A stretch of DNA of 64,000 nucleotides from Thiosulfatimonas sediminis (GCF_011398355.1 NZ_AP021889.1:682001-746000); one strand, 5' to 3'; numbered from the stretch's first letter, positions 7,440 through 16,735 are shown. Made by a program: numbers and translations. Notes: generated by a model not told the origin, from the sequence alone.

Positions 7440-8036
7440 ATGATTATCGGCTACGCTCGTGTGAGTACTCAAGATCAAAACCTAGAATTGCAATTGGATG
7501 CTTTAATCGCAGCAGCCGGTTGCGAACAAACTTTTCAAGAAAAAATCACTGGCAAGAAAAAAGAGCGGCCAGAATTAAACATTTGCCTTAAAACTCTAAG
7601 AGCAGGTGATGTCTTGGTGGTTTGGAAGTTAGACCGGCTTGCACGCTCACTGAAAGATCTGGTGGAGATCATTTCCGAGTTGGAGTCTAAAGGCGTGGGC
7701 TTTAAATCCATTACGGAATCCATCGACACGACCTCTCCTTCTGGCAAGCTTATTTTTCATATTTTCGGAGCACTTGCGGAGTTTGAGCACAGTTTGATAC
7801 GGGAACGCACCCTGGAAGGACTAAAAGCCGCCAGAGCCCGTGGACGCAAAGGCGGACGAAAACCCGCTATGACGGGACAAGACGTTAAAAAAGCGGCTGC
7901 GATGCTCAAAGATCCTATGATTACTAAAACCGAAGTCGCAGAGCATTTTGGAGTTAGTCGTTTAACACTCAATAAATCCCTAGAACGTGAAGGATTTAGT
8001 GGCTTACCAGAGAAAAGCAAGACAAAAAAGATTTGA
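7440..8036 (+). CDS. serine recombinase (resolvase/invertase family)
   Basis: 198 aa, the normal size for Tn3-type resolvases and DNA invertases. The N-terminal catalytic domain has the nucleophile Ser9 in YARVST, the DRLARS motif near residue 70 and the EFEHSLIRERT block before the long E-helix. The C-terminal domain has a helix-turn-helix (KTEVAEHFGVSRLTLNKSL, about residues 160-178). It would cut and rejoin DNA at a short site, either resolving a transposon or inverting a segment. No transposase is next to it and I could not delimit its crossover site, though the 125 bp upstream (7315-7439) is the usual place. Confidence 0.94.
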   Translation: MIIGYARVSTQDQNLELQLDALIAAAGCEQTFQEKITGKKKERPELNICLKTLRAGDVLVVWKLDRLARSLKDLVEIISELESKGVGFKSITESIDTTSPSGKLIFHIFGALAEFEHSLIRERTLEGLKAARARGRKGGRKPAMTGQDVKKAAAMLKDPMITKTEVAEHFGVSRLTLNKSLEREGFSGLPEKSKTKKI

Positions 8037-8057
8037 GCAAAATAAATAACTTTCCGT

Positions 8058-8080
8058 TAGTCCAACAACTTGTTGGACTA
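8058..8080 (+). terminator. terminator-like palindrome after the recombinase
   Basis: A near-perfect palindrome of 11 bp arms around one base: TAGTCCAACAA, C, TTGTTGGACTA. A short T run follows. Thirty bases on, GCAACAG and CTGTTGC form another inverted repeat (about 8109-8123). Because it sits between the convergent recombinase and higA genes it may act in both directions. A recombination site is an alternative. Confidence 0.5.
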
Positions 8081-8148
8081 TTTCAAAGAAGGATGTCTTT
8101 GATGGACTGTGCAACAGGCTGTTGCGCAAAATAGGCCAAGTAAATTAG

Positions 8149-9345
8149 CTAAAAGCCAAGAGCGCACTTCACACTTGTTTTGAATTGCTGGCCAAACAAC
8201 TGATAGTTATTTCTCTCATAGCGAATGCGTCCCGCAATAATGTCTGGCGCAATTCTCAATTCTTTAGCGAGATTATTTACATCTTGAGCACTAAAAATGC
8301 CTTGTGTTGAAAGTTTTGGCAAGAGTGCCGATTGCGCAAGCTCGTCGGCTTCATTTTCAATTTCAGGGCGACATTTTGCTTCCATGTCGTCAATGAACCA
8401 CCCGTCACAATTCTCTAAGTGCAGCGCAATGTGTGCCAGCTCGTGCATTAAAGTAAACCAAAAATTATCAAGACGATCATGACGCAATGTAAGAGCAACC
8501 ACAGGGTTGCCTGTTTCACTAATGCAGACAGCACCATCCAAATAGGTTTTTGGTAAGTGCTCTTCAAACACCAAATGAACTCCATATTTATTCAAAAACT
8601 CTTTGGCAAGTAGAGGACCTTTATTTGACCAAGACAATTGAGCAACTTGCTTCATCCATTCAATATTCACTGTACCTGGCTGATAGTTGGTAGGTAAGGT
8701 TTCTTCTTTGGCTAAGTGTAAAACTCGAACCTGCCAAGCCCAGAGCGCATAAGCATCAACTTCTTTATCATTTGAAGCATCATGAGCCGTTGTTCTCATG
8801 AGCGCAGGCTTTAGGTTAAAACCTCCTGCCACGTTAGATAAAAACTCAGAAACTTTCTCCGCAGCATATTCTTTCAATTCATGTATGGTGCCTGAAAAGT
8901 CGCCAAAGTAACCGCGCTTACGCATTTCGGTAAGCGGGAAACAGAGCCATTCGATATCAGATTGCTCAATTTTTTTAAGACTTGGATCTTGAATCAATGT
9001 TTCGAGTGAAATCCCTAGGCCTTCATGCAATTTGCGAATCATTGGAAGACTAAGAGATCTTTTGCCATTTAATACCTCAGAAACTTTAGACGCAGATCCG
9101 ATGTAGGGGGTTAAATCTTTATTTCTAAGCCCCATTTGATCCATACGAAATTTAATGGCTTCAATTGGCGTTGGCGGTTCCATAGGAAACTGCGCTTCTT
9201 CGTACTTTTCAATGACCAAGGCCAATAGCTCTAACTCATCCGCGGCTGAGGTACCTTCAGCAGGATCTTGATCCATTAAAGCCATTAAACGCTCCAACGC
9301 TTGAGCGTGTTCCTGCTCATTTTTAATTACTTTAACGTTATTCAT
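8149..9345 (-). CDS. HigA-type antitoxin fused to an ImmA/IrrE metallopeptidase domain
   Basis: 398 aa. The N-terminal part (to about residue 115) is a HigA-like Xre helix-turn-helix domain: an acidic leader, then NKDLTPYIGSASKVSEVLNG as the DNA-binding helices. The C-terminal part is an ImmA/IrrE peptidase with the zinc motif HELAH at residues 301-305 and a downstream EIENEADELAQ helix providing the third ligand. Such fusions repress their own operon, and the peptidase part is thought to sense or cleave a partner. It follows the HigB-like toxin gene with a 9-bp gap, the usual toxin-first order of higBA systems. Full length. Confidence 0.88.
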   Translation of the reverse strand: MNNVKVIKNEQEHAQALERLMALMDQDPAEGTSAADELELLALVIEKYEEAQFPMEPPTPIEAIKFRMDQMGLRNKDLTPYIGSASKVSEVLNGKRSLSLPMIRKLHEGLGISLETLIQDPSLKKIEQSDIEWLCFPLTEMRKRGYFGDFSGTIHELKEYAAEKVSEFLSNVAGGFNLKPALMRTTAHDASNDKEVDAYALWAWQVRVLHLAKEETLPTNYQPGTVNIEWMKQVAQLSWSNKGPLLAKEFLNKYGVHLVFEEHLPKTYLDGAVCISETGNPVVALTLRHDRLDNFWFTLMHELAHIALHLENCDGWFIDDMEAKCRPEIENEADELAQSALLPKLSTQGIFSAQDVNNLAKELRIAPDIIAGRIRYERNNYQLFGQQFKTSVKCALGF

Positions 9346-9354
9346 GTTGATTCC

Positions 9355-9645
9355 TCAGAAAGTTTTTTTGTCGTATTCCGCATGGGTTCCTACCCATTCA
9401 ATAACGACGATGCCATTTTGGTAACGAACTTTGACAACAAGGCGGTAGTGATTGCCTTTGATATTAAAAATCACACGATTATCCGCTAAAAAATCTGCAC
9501 TCGGATAACGCGCTTTAATGTCATGAGAGTCTTTCCAGCGGCAGTTTTTATTGGATACTTCATCATGCCATGCATTAATGGCACTTCTGACATCAGCATG
9601 TTTTTTGCTGAATTTATCCAATTTATCTTTACCTAATACTTGCAT
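9355..9645 (-). CDS. HigB-type toxin (mRNA interferase family)
   Basis: 96 aa, matching the HigB_toxin family by its pattern: an N-terminal helix with WHDEV, the basic VSNKNCRWKDSHDIKARYPSAD segment, and the C-terminal strands NHYRLVVKVRYQNGIVVIEWVGTHAEYDK. The GTHAEYDK ending is characteristic of these toxins, which cut mRNA on the ribosome. It is the first gene of the operon and is followed at 9345 by the HigA-like antitoxin. Confidence 0.9.
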   Translation of the reverse strand: MQVLGKDKLDKFSKKHADVRSAINAWHDEVSNKNCRWKDSHDIKARYPSADFLADNRVIFNIKGNHYRLVVKVRYQNGIVVIEWVGTHAEYDKKTF

Positions 9646-9678
9646 GAACCGTCTTTTCTGGATCCGGTGTATTTTGAC

Positions 9679-9707
9679 AAAAAAGTTCCCTAAAAGGGAA
9701 GTTTTTT
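9679..9707 (-). terminator. terminator of the SH3-domain gene
   Basis: AAAAAAGTTCCC (9679-9690) and GGGAAGTTTTTT (9696-9707) form a stem with one G-G mismatch and loop TAAAA. On the minus strand it is followed by a T-run, ending the gene whose stop is at 9716. It also lies just upstream of higB, insulating it. Confidence 0.7.
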
Positions 9708-9715
9708 ATTTTAAA

Positions 9716-11071
9716 CTATCTTTCCAATTTATGCAGGTAACGTGAGAACACCCAACCTTGAATCATTTTCTCTGAATCGGAATCGTAATACTCAATGAAA
9801 GACCACGCCTTTTCCTTTGCGAGCAATTTGACGATTTTCCCTCTTTTTAGCGTGTCAATGACTTCAAATTTTTGACCTGCATCAGCTCGAACATATAGAA
9901 CGGTTTTAACATCAACAAAACGATGGTTTACTAAAATTACAGGGATCAGGTTCTCACTTGCAGTAGCAATAATTTGTTTTTTGGGAGTTTCTGGTTCGAT
10001 GCCTTGCCACTTTTCCTGCCAATAAGGGGTTGTCACATTGACTAGAACGCCCATTGCATACTCCAACATCCGTAGCATAATGAAATAAGAGATTATTTTG
10101 ACTGGGTCGGGTAAACCGTTAAACCACTCTTTAAAATGTTTCTGCTCATTTTCTACAAGCTCTAGCGGCGGTGAGGCCTCCCACTCTTGCCAAGTTTTTC
10201 CAGTTAAGGCATCCAAATCTAATTTCGCCCAATTTGAGAGATCAACTTGGGCGAGCGTTTCGCTCATAACCGCATATTTTTCTACTAGGTTTTCTACTGG
10301 TGAAAACATCTCTGTAAGAGAGTTTGCTCTGGAAATTGTTTCTGCATACGTAGAATTTGAGAATTCTAATGAGGCAAGTATGGATGCGTTTTGATTGCCG
10401 AGGAGTTGCTCAAGATAGTTTTCGGTATTTAATCCAAAAGCTGCAAGGTTGAACTGATCTGATAATTTTTCAATCGTGCTTTCCTGGCCATTAATGAACG
10501 AGAGGTGATCTTGGACTGAATCAAAGCCTAAAGCTTTGAGAGGGGCACTCATTGATTGATCAATGTTTTCCCATACTTTGGCTGCCGAAGTATTTATGCT
10601 TTCAAGCATGGAAGTGACGGACGCTGTCTTTGAAAACCATTCTTCATGATGGGATTGGATAGCCTGAGTGGCTGATATTGCTGACGAATTAATGTATTCA
10701 CTGTATTGGACTTGTGCTGCTTCAATTTCCGATATAGCTGGCGCATACAAATTTTGCCAAGTGTTGGTAGAAGAAAAATTTATGTCATCAAACATGGAGG
10801 TTAAGGATGCAGCTTTTGCAAGCAACTCTTCATGTTGTGATTGGAAATCTTGGATACTCTCAAGTGCCGGTGCATTCAAGTGCGCATGGCATTGCTCTTG
10901 CACAGCGTCAAGTGCAGATGTCGTAGGTGAATGTAGGCTATCCACCTGTTTAATCAATTCTTCATGGGGATTAAAAGTACTAATTGATTCAAGTTGAGCC
11001 GCAAGCTGTTCGGATAAGGTTGGCTCTGTTAAATATGCCGAAGCTAATACAGATTCACTTATATTCGACAA
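9716..11071 (-). CDS. helical-repeat protein with C-terminal SH3 domain, N-terminus apparently frameshifted
   Basis: At least 451 aa. The first 200 residues contain two or three imperfect copies of a unit with the pattern S-x-H-E-E-x-x-x-K-x-A-S-x-T-S-M (HEELLAKAASLTSMF, then HEEWFSKTASVTSML), predicted helical. A hydrophobic segment, ISYFIMLRMLEYAMGVLV, lies near residue 325. The last 65 residues (TVLYVRADAGQKFEVIDTLKRG... to WVFSRYLHKL) are a bacterial SH3 domain. The first start in this frame is TTG 11071, but the frame continues upstream to about 11210 with coding-like sequence and no start. An ATG at 11246 in the neighbouring frame begins a short hydrophobic leader, and a one-base deletion in the T run near 11202-11208 (plus-strand AAAA) would fuse them. 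So it is either a frameshifted gene or carries a sequencing error. Confidence 0.65.
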   Translation of the reverse strand: MSNISESVLASAYLTEPTLSEQLAAQLESISTFNPHEELIKQVDSLHSPTTSALDAVQEQCHAHLNAPALESIQDFQSQHEELLAKAASLTSMFDDINFSSTNTWQNLYAPAISEIEAAQVQYSEYINSSAISATQAIQSHHEEWFSKTASVTSMLESINTSAAKVWENIDQSMSAPLKALGFDSVQDHLSFINGQESTIEKLSDQFNLAAFGLNTENYLEQLLGNQNASILASLEFSNSTYAETISRANSLTEMFSPVENLVEKYAVMSETLAQVDLSNWAKLDLDALTGKTWQEWEASPPLELVENEQKHFKEWFNGLPDPVKIISYFIMLRMLEYAMGVLVNVTTPYWQEKWQGIEPETPKKQIIATASENLIPVILVNHRFVDVKTVLYVRADAGQKFEVIDTLKRGKIVKLLAKEKAWSFIEYYDSDSEKMIQGWVFSRYLHKLER

Positions 11072-11429
11072 ACCATAAAGTGCTGAAACCTCAGCTAAAC
11101 TAGAAATATCTGATAAATCTTTAAATTCAGAATTTATTGCTTCGAGTTGTTCTTTGAGAGCACGGTCATTTTGATTTTTCTGATAAGTGCGTATAAGACC
11201 ATAAAATAATTAGAAAAATCCTAGAAAATGGTGGACTAAAAGACATTGTCTTATTAATATAGCGCTTAGAATTTTTACTATAAAATTAATTAATGAAATT
11301 ACAAATTAAAGTTTTGATGTTTTAGTTTGGTTATGAATGTCAGCGTCTTGATGTTCTAACTGATCTCTACTTCATCAAATGGTTTAGTTCAATTTATTTA
11401 ATAAACATCGGATTGCGAGGTTTCCCGCC

Positions 11430-11990
11430 ATGAAAAAATTTTTACCAACAATGATGTTGTCTATCGTTTTGGCATCATCTGCTGCATTCGCAGACCAAGA
11501 AACGCTGGATGCACTTGTTAATTCAGGTGTTGAGTTGACTGAAGAGCAAAAGCTAAAAGTTCTTAATGCTTCAGATACTGAATTGTCTGCCATCATTTCT
11601 CAGATTGTGAGTGAGGTTAAATCAAATATCTTAGCTCAAGCAGAAGGTAATGCGGATACAAAGCAAGCGGCAATTGAATTAGCTGTTCAGAAAATTGTTC
11701 AAGTTATCGCAGAAGTTAAACCGTTAGTGGTCGACAATGTTGCTTCAGCGATATCATCGTCAAATCCTGAGTTGAGTGCTGTTGTTGCGGTTGCTTCTGT
11801 AGAAGGCCAGGCAACGGCGGCTGGTCCGAATGAAAATGCAAATGAAGTTGCAGAAGTCGCTCAAGACCTAAATCCAGGGCAGAATAATGAGAATTTGCCA
11901 GTCGACGGAACGAATACACCAGGATCGACTGTTGTTGCGACAGCACCAAGTACTGGCGGTGCTGGTGGCGGTACAGTTAGTCCGAATTGA
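11430..11990 (+). CDS. secreted protein of unknown function at the head of the polysaccharide locus
   Basis: 186 aa with a clear Sec signal peptide (MKKFLPTMMLSIVLASSAAFA, cleavage expected after residue 21). The mature part is helical in the first two thirds (Ala/Val/Glu-rich, like LAVQKIVQVIAEV) and then becomes low-complexity, rich in Asn, Gly, Pro and Ser (NPGQNNENLPVDG, then a glycine-rich end at STGGAGGGTVSPN). A GAGG ribosome site is about 14 bp before ATG. The family is not recognised. It lies 39 bp before the outer-membrane barrel gene, so the two probably form an operon; a role in polysaccharide secretion is inferred from position only. Confidence 0.65.
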   Translation: MKKFLPTMMLSIVLASSAAFADQETLDALVNSGVELTEEQKLKVLNASDTELSAIISQIVSEVKSNILAQAEGNADTKQAAIELAVQKIVQVIAEVKPLVVDNVASAISSSNPELSAVVAVASVEGQATAAGPNENANEVAEVAQDLNPGQNNENLPVDGTNTPGSTVVATAPSTGGAGGGTVSPN

Positions 11991-12029
11991 TCATTCAAAA
12001 TAAAATCTAATTAAATAAGTTTAAGTGAC

Positions 12030-13166
12030 ATGGCTATAAAAAAACCTTTACTAATTCCAGTTATCCTTGTTTCACAAAGTGCATTTGCATTGGACCCTCA
12101 ATCATTTGGAGAAGCAGGTGTTTATCTGACTCCTACTTTGAGTGTCGGCGTAACGCAGGATGACAATATTCGTGCAACCAGTGCGGCGACCAGTTCAAGC
12201 GTTGTTTCAGTCACGCCAAATTTTGCGTTGTCCGCTGAAAAGGGTGCGAATAAATTTAACGCAAATTATTCTTTAAATCACCGAATCTATTCTGTCGGCA
12301 GTGTTGATGATTTGACCGATCATAATTTGAATTTATCTTCAAATTTAGTCTTTGATGTTCGAAATAATTTAAGTTTAAGTGCCAATTACGCTAAAACTGA
12401 AAACATTGCCGATGCCCGTGTTGCTGGTCAAGTTGATAAGTTCAGTGATTTAGGCTTTAACGGCTTGTATGTCTACGGTGCGCCATCAGCGACAGGAAAT
12501 ATTGAAGTTGGTGTAGGTCATCTTCGCAAACGTGCTGACGATGTGGTGAATGCTGATCTTGAAAGAGACGTTAATTCCGCCAGTATTTTATTCTCGTTGC
12601 AGGCGACGGCGAAAACACGTTTTATTGCTGAGCTAAATACTTCATTGTTTGAGTATGTATCAGCACAAGAAAAGAACGGTCAAAATTATGCCGCCTTAGC
12701 GGGGGTTAGATGGGATGCAACGGCCAAGACTTCGGGTCAAATTAAAGCGGGTTATCAGAAGAAAGTTTTTGATGATTTAGCGGCTGAAGACTCTTCCATT
12801 TTTAACTGGGACGTCAGTGTGATTTGGGCGCCGAAAACCTATTCCACCTTTACGCTGACAAGTTCACAGAAAATTGATGAAGGTAATTATGGTGCGGCCA
12901 GTGCGGACACCCAAACAAATATGATTACTTGGGCGCATGATTGGGGTAATCGTATTAACTCTAATGTTTCTTTCAGCTATTTAAATCAAGATTATTCTAA
13001 TGGTCGTAAAGATGAGTCTGATAGCTTTAGCGTTGGTTTAGATTATGCATTCAGAAGATGGTTAGATTTTACTGCGCGCTATACTTACGGCTCTAAAAAT
13101 TCTACTGAACAGATTAGTAATTATGACCGTAATCAGTATTACATCGGTGCAACAATTGCCCTTTAA
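12030..13166 (+). CDS. outer-membrane beta-barrel protein of the exopolysaccharide locus
   Basis: 378 aa with a signal peptide (to AFA, about residue 20) and alternating amphipathic strands through the whole length (for example GNIEVGVGHLRKR, SGQIKAGYQKKVF, TNMITWAHDWGNR). This is typical of the outer-membrane beta-barrel BBP2_2 group found beside exopolysaccharide export genes. These are thought to form or assist the outer-membrane secretion pore. It is followed by a strong terminator and then the Wza-like gene. Confidence 0.8.
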   Translation: MAIKKPLLIPVILVSQSAFALDPQSFGEAGVYLTPTLSVGVTQDDNIRATSAATSSSVVSVTPNFALSAEKGANKFNANYSLNHRIYSVGSVDDLTDHNLNLSSNLVFDVRNNLSLSANYAKTENIADARVAGQVDKFSDLGFNGLYVYGAPSATGNIEVGVGHLRKRADDVVNADLERDVNSASILFSLQATAKTRFIAELNTSLFEYVSAQEKNGQNYAALAGVRWDATAKTSGQIKAGYQKKVFDDLAAEDSSIFNWDVSVIWAPKTYSTFTLTSSQKIDEGNYGAASADTQTNMITWAHDWGNRINSNVSFSYLNQDYSNGRKDESDSFSVGLDYAFRRWLDFTARYTYGSKNSTEQISNYDRNQYYIGATIAL

Positions 13167-13191
13167 CGTGTGATTAAAACGGTCTTATTAG

Positions 13192-13229
13192 AAAGTTACC
13201 AGATTATAATGTCCGGTAACTTTTTTTTT
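13192..13229 (+). terminator. intrinsic terminator
   Basis: AAAGTTACC (13192-13200) pairs with GGTAACTTT (13215-13223), followed by an unbroken T-run to 13229. It separates the barrel gene from the export gene that starts at 13255. Confidence 0.85.
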
Positions 13230-13254
13230 ATCTGATTAATCAAGGTGGTTAAGC

Positions 13255-14205
13255 GTGTTTAAAAGTATGATTTTCTTATTAGGGCTTACGGTCTTATCTT
13301 CTTCTCATGCGGTTGATTTTTTTGATGATGTTGTGGCAGTTGGGGTTGCTCCGGCTGCGCAAAATGAAAGTACTCTTGTTTCTACGGAAAATGTTATTTC
13401 ACAACCATCGGGCATTGCCAGTCAGCCAATTCTGTCAGAGGCTCCAGTGCAAGAAGTTGCACAAAATAGTATCCAAAGAGTGGTTCAGTCAGAAAACGTA
13501 ACACCATCCGCCAGTTTAAAGTCGGACTATCGTTTGGCGTCTGGGGATGTCGTCACCATTAGTGTTTATGGTGAACCAGAGTTAAGTTTTCAAGAGAAGC
13601 GTTTGGACGAGAATGGTCAAATCTCTTACCCGTTTTTAGGTGTCGTGAATGCCAACAATCTGACGGCGATTGAACTAGAAAGCCTGTTAACCAAAAGGCT
13701 AAAAGGTGACTTTTTAATTGATCCAAAAGTGTCAGTGAACGTAAAAACTTATCGTCTTGTCTATATAAGTGGTGCTGTTGGTGCGGCAGGCGCTTTTACA
13801 TATACACCAGGGATGACGGTTCGTCGGCTCGCGACTTTGGCTGGCGGTGTCACGGAATCAGCATCACTGGATGAAATATCGATTATTAGTGCGACAGCAC
13901 AGGGTGAAGTGGTCAAGTTAGGGACACTGGATTCAGTTGTTGCGCCAGGCGATACCATCAGTATCCCTGAATACAAAAAAGTATTTCTCAGTGGCGCGGT
14001 AAACAGTCCAGGCAGCATTTCGTATCGTTTAGGGATGACTGTCAGACAGGCGATTTCCTTGGCAGGTGGTCTCACAGAAAGAGCATCTGAAAGCAAGATT
14101 TCGATTATTAAAGACGGCGAAGATGCCTCGCGCAATCAACGAGCGACAATGGATGCTATGGTCAGTCCTGGGGATTCTATTTCCGTCGGCGAAGGTTTCT
14201 TTTAA
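13255..14205 (+). CDS. polysaccharide export protein (Wza family, SLBB domains)
   Basis: 316 aa. A signal peptide (MFKSMIFLLGLTVLSSSHA) precedes a variable linker. The Poly_export domain begins near residue 90 (YRLASGDVVTISVYGEPELS), and two SLBB repeats follow (GAVGAAGAFTYTPGMTVRRL and GAVNSPGSISYRLGMTVRQA). Wza-type proteins form the outer-membrane/periplasmic channel for capsule or exopolysaccharide. Unlike E. coli Wza there is no lipobox cysteine and no obvious C-terminal membrane helix, so pore formation may rely on the neighbouring barrel protein at 12030. The start is GTG 13255 with AAGGTGG upstream. Confidence 0.9.
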   Translation: MFKSMIFLLGLTVLSSSHAVDFFDDVVAVGVAPAAQNESTLVSTENVISQPSGIASQPILSEAPVQEVAQNSIQRVVQSENVTPSASLKSDYRLASGDVVTISVYGEPELSFQEKRLDENGQISYPFLGVVNANNLTAIELESLLTKRLKGDFLIDPKVSVNVKTYRLVYISGAVGAAGAFTYTPGMTVRRLATLAGGVTESASLDEISIISATAQGEVVKLGTLDSVVAPGDTISIPEYKKVFLSGAVNSPGSISYRLGMTVRQAISLAGGLTERASESKISIIKDGEDASRNQRATMDAMVSPGDSISVGEGFF

Positions 14206-14311
14206 GAAACACATAGCAAATTCTCCATTGGCTTCAGTGGGGAACCGCCAAGAGCAAATTCTAAGCTTGCTCTGTGTTTCAAATGTATTTCAAGCTTCTC
14301 GACGCGCTTAG

Positions 14312-14336
14312 CGGTATTTTCTGTTTGAAAATACCG
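14312..14336 (+). other. 10-bp hairpin between the export and kinase genes
   Basis: CGGTATTTTC (14312-14321) and GAAAATACCG (14327-14336) pair perfectly around TGTTT. No T-run follows. A weaker hairpin, AGAGCAA with TTGCTCT, lies at about 14251-14279. The 182-bp gap 14206-14387 therefore holds structured RNA rather than a gene; it may tune expression between wza-like and wzc-like genes. Confidence 0.5.
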
Positions 14337-14387
14337 TGATTTACCTTATTGCTCTGTAATTAAAATGAATTTAGTGAAAATTTAACT

Positions 14388-16718
14388 ATGCAAAATCCAG
14401 TATCTGCAAATAACCCTAATCCTTTAGCGCATATTGTGCAATCTGATTCCACTATCGATGTTATGTCTATTCTTAAGCCATTATGGGGTTACCGTTGGCG
14501 GATTATATTATTTACTCTTTTAGTTACCGCATTAACCGCGTTGTTTGTGTCAACGTTGGACCCTGTTTATAAGGCAACAGTTAAGCTACAGATTGATTCT
14601 AAAAAGTCGCAGGTGGTTTCTATTGAGCAACTGTATAGCGTGGAACAAACGGATGACTTTTTAAACACGCAATATGAACTGCTAAAATCACGCGACATTG
14701 CTGAAAGAGTGATTACCGATCTAAACCTACTCAATCATAGAGAATTTAGTCAGTCGCAAATGCAAGCGCCATTATTTAACTGGAAAGTATGGCTCGCAAA
14801 TGGACTCTTATCGCAAGAAGCCAAAGACAAGTTTGAGCAGCAGGTGGTCTCTGATACGCCTAATCTGAATGATGAAACGCCGTCGTTAGATGACAGCCAA
14901 AATGCGTTTTTCAGCGCCAAAGACGAATTTTTATTAAGTTTAATCACTCCACCTAAAGAGTTAACCGAAACTGAAAAGTTAGAAAAGGCGGTAAATCGCT
15001 TACTGGCAATGATCACCGTTGAGCCGATTAAGCGCAGTCAATTGGTGAATATTCATGTAGAGATGGTCGATCCTTATACAGCAGCTTTGGTGGCCAATAA
15101 AATTGCCGAAGTTTACATTAATCGCCAGTTGGAAATGAGTGTTGAAGCCACAGCACAAGCAACCGAATGGATGAATGGGCGTTTGGTTGAATTAAAGCAA
15201 AAATTAAATGAATCTGAACAGATGTTGCAAGATTTCAAGAAAGACAAAGGTCTGATTGATTTAGACGGCATTGTCACGGTCTCAGCAAACGAACTGTCAG
15301 GCATGAATGCCAACCTAATTAATGCGCGCGCTGAACTGGCTAAGATAGAAACCCAGTATGTGCAAGTGCGAGACATGAAAAAAGAGGGTTGGGAGAAGCT
15401 AACTTCGGCACCGGCTATCTTAAGTCACCCGCTGATCCAAGGCGCGATTTCAGAAGAAGCCAAAGCGCGTTCAAATTTGAATGAGTTATCTCAGCGCTAT
15501 GGGGCAAAACACCCAGAAATGCGTGCCGCTGCGGCAGAACTGGATGCAGCCAGAACAGACTTAGAAATGAAGGTCAATCAAATTGTCGCTACCATTGAAA
15601 AACAGTATCAAGCGGCAAAAGCAAACGAGCGTGCTTTAGCAAGCGCAGTTTGGTCGAATAAATCGCAGATTAAAAAAATTGCCACCAATGAATATAAACT
15701 CAATGAACTAAAGCGCGAAGTGGAAACCAATCAGGCTTTATACAATACATTTTTAACGCGTTTAAAAGAAACTTCGGCAACCACCGCAGAAATGGAAGTG
15801 GATTTCCGCGTGAATGTCATTGATAAAGCCTTAAAGCCGTTGTCGCCGATAAAACCGAAGAAATCTTTAATTGTCGCGGCAGCCGGTTTTCTTGGTTTTG
15901 CGTTTATTGTCGGCTTAATTATTTTGTTCCGTTTCTTAAATAATGGTTTTAAAACGTCGCAAGAAGTTGAGCGGACATTAAACCTTCCGGTCAATGGCAT
16001 TGTTCCTCTAGTCAAAGGGCACAGTAAAAAACACCGTATCGCGAATCTCTATTCATCAGGTGACAACAAAGCGTTTAGTGAGGCCGTCAATACCATTCGT
16101 ACTAGTGTGGTTTTAAGTTCACTGGGGAATGATTACAAAAAAATCATGCTGACCTCGTCGATTCCTGGGGAAGGTAAGACCACCACAGCATTAAACTTGG
16201 CTTTTGCTGTCTCGGCAATGGAAAAAACCTTGTTGATTGAAGCGGATATGCGCAGACCCAATATTGCTAAGCGCCTTGGATTGCCTGTAGGCAGTGCAGG
16301 TTTAGCCAATGTGTTGTCTGGCAGTGCGGATCTGGAAACCGCAATTTACGAAAATGACGGTTTGTTTGTGATGCCTGCAGGGAATGTTCCGCCAAACCCA
16401 TTGGAATTGTTGATGAATGATAGTTTTGCCCAAATGCTCGCTGTTTTAAGTGAGCAATACGAACGGATTATTATTGATACACCGCCTGTTCAAGCCGTGA
16501 GTGATTCGCTGATTATCGGCAGTCATGTGAATAAGGTCATGTATGTCGTTAAATCGGACGCAACGGCGAAAGAGGTTGTCAAAAAAGGTGTGGGAATGTT
16601 GTTGCAGTCCGGCGCCCCAGTAAAAGGCATTGTCTTAAACCAAGTTGATATTAAGCGCTCACAGCGCGAAGGGTATTACTACGATGGTTACTATGACTAC
16701 TACGGCTACAGTAAATAA
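14388..16718 (+). CDS. polysaccharide co-polymerase / BY-type tyrosine autokinase (Wzc family)
   Basis: 776 aa, an inner-membrane protein controlling chain length and export. The first transmembrane helix is at about residues 36-55, followed by the Wzz domain, a large periplasmic coiled-coil region (to about 480), and a second helix near residues 490-512 preceded by the proline-rich PLSPIKPKK. The cytoplasmic kinase domain has Walker A PGEGKTT at residues 593-599, Walker A' LLIEADMRRP, and Walker B IIIDTPP. The tail is a cluster of tyrosines (GYYYDGYYDYYGYSK), the autophosphorylation sites. The partner phosphatase is the next gene, 17 bp downstream. Confidence 0.95.
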   Translation: MQNPVSANNPNPLAHIVQSDSTIDVMSILKPLWGYRWRIILFTLLVTALTALFVSTLDPVYKATVKLQIDSKKSQVVSIEQLYSVEQTDDFLNTQYELLKSRDIAERVITDLNLLNHREFSQSQMQAPLFNWKVWLANGLLSQEAKDKFEQQVVSDTPNLNDETPSLDDSQNAFFSAKDEFLLSLITPPKELTETEKLEKAVNRLLAMITVEPIKRSQLVNIHVEMVDPYTAALVANKIAEVYINRQLEMSVEATAQATEWMNGRLVELKQKLNESEQMLQDFKKDKGLIDLDGIVTVSANELSGMNANLINARAELAKIETQYVQVRDMKKEGWEKLTSAPAILSHPLIQGAISEEAKARSNLNELSQRYGAKHPEMRAAAAELDAARTDLEMKVNQIVATIEKQYQAAKANERALASAVWSNKSQIKKIATNEYKLNELKREVETNQALYNTFLTRLKETSATTAEMEVDFRVNVIDKALKPLSPIKPKKSLIVAAAGFLGFAFIVGLIILFRFLNNGFKTSQEVERTLNLPVNGIVPLVKGHSKKHRIANLYSSGDNKAFSEAVNTIRTSVVLSSLGNDYKKIMLTSSIPGEGKTTTALNLAFAVSAMEKTLLIEADMRRPNIAKRLGLPVGSAGLANVLSGSADLETAIYENDGLFVMPAGNVPPNPLELLMNDSFAQMLAVLSEQYERIIIDTPPVQAVSDSLIIGSHVNKVMYVVKSDATAKEVVKKGVGMLLQSGAPVKGIVLNQVDIKRSQREGYYYDGYYDYYGYSK

Positions 16719-16735
16719 AATGGTGCTAATCCCCT

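Noticed and set aside
9437-9447. GGCGGTAG resembling an ops (RfaH) element
   Set aside because: It lies inside the higB coding sequence, far from any polysaccharide promoter and without the JUMPstart surroundings.
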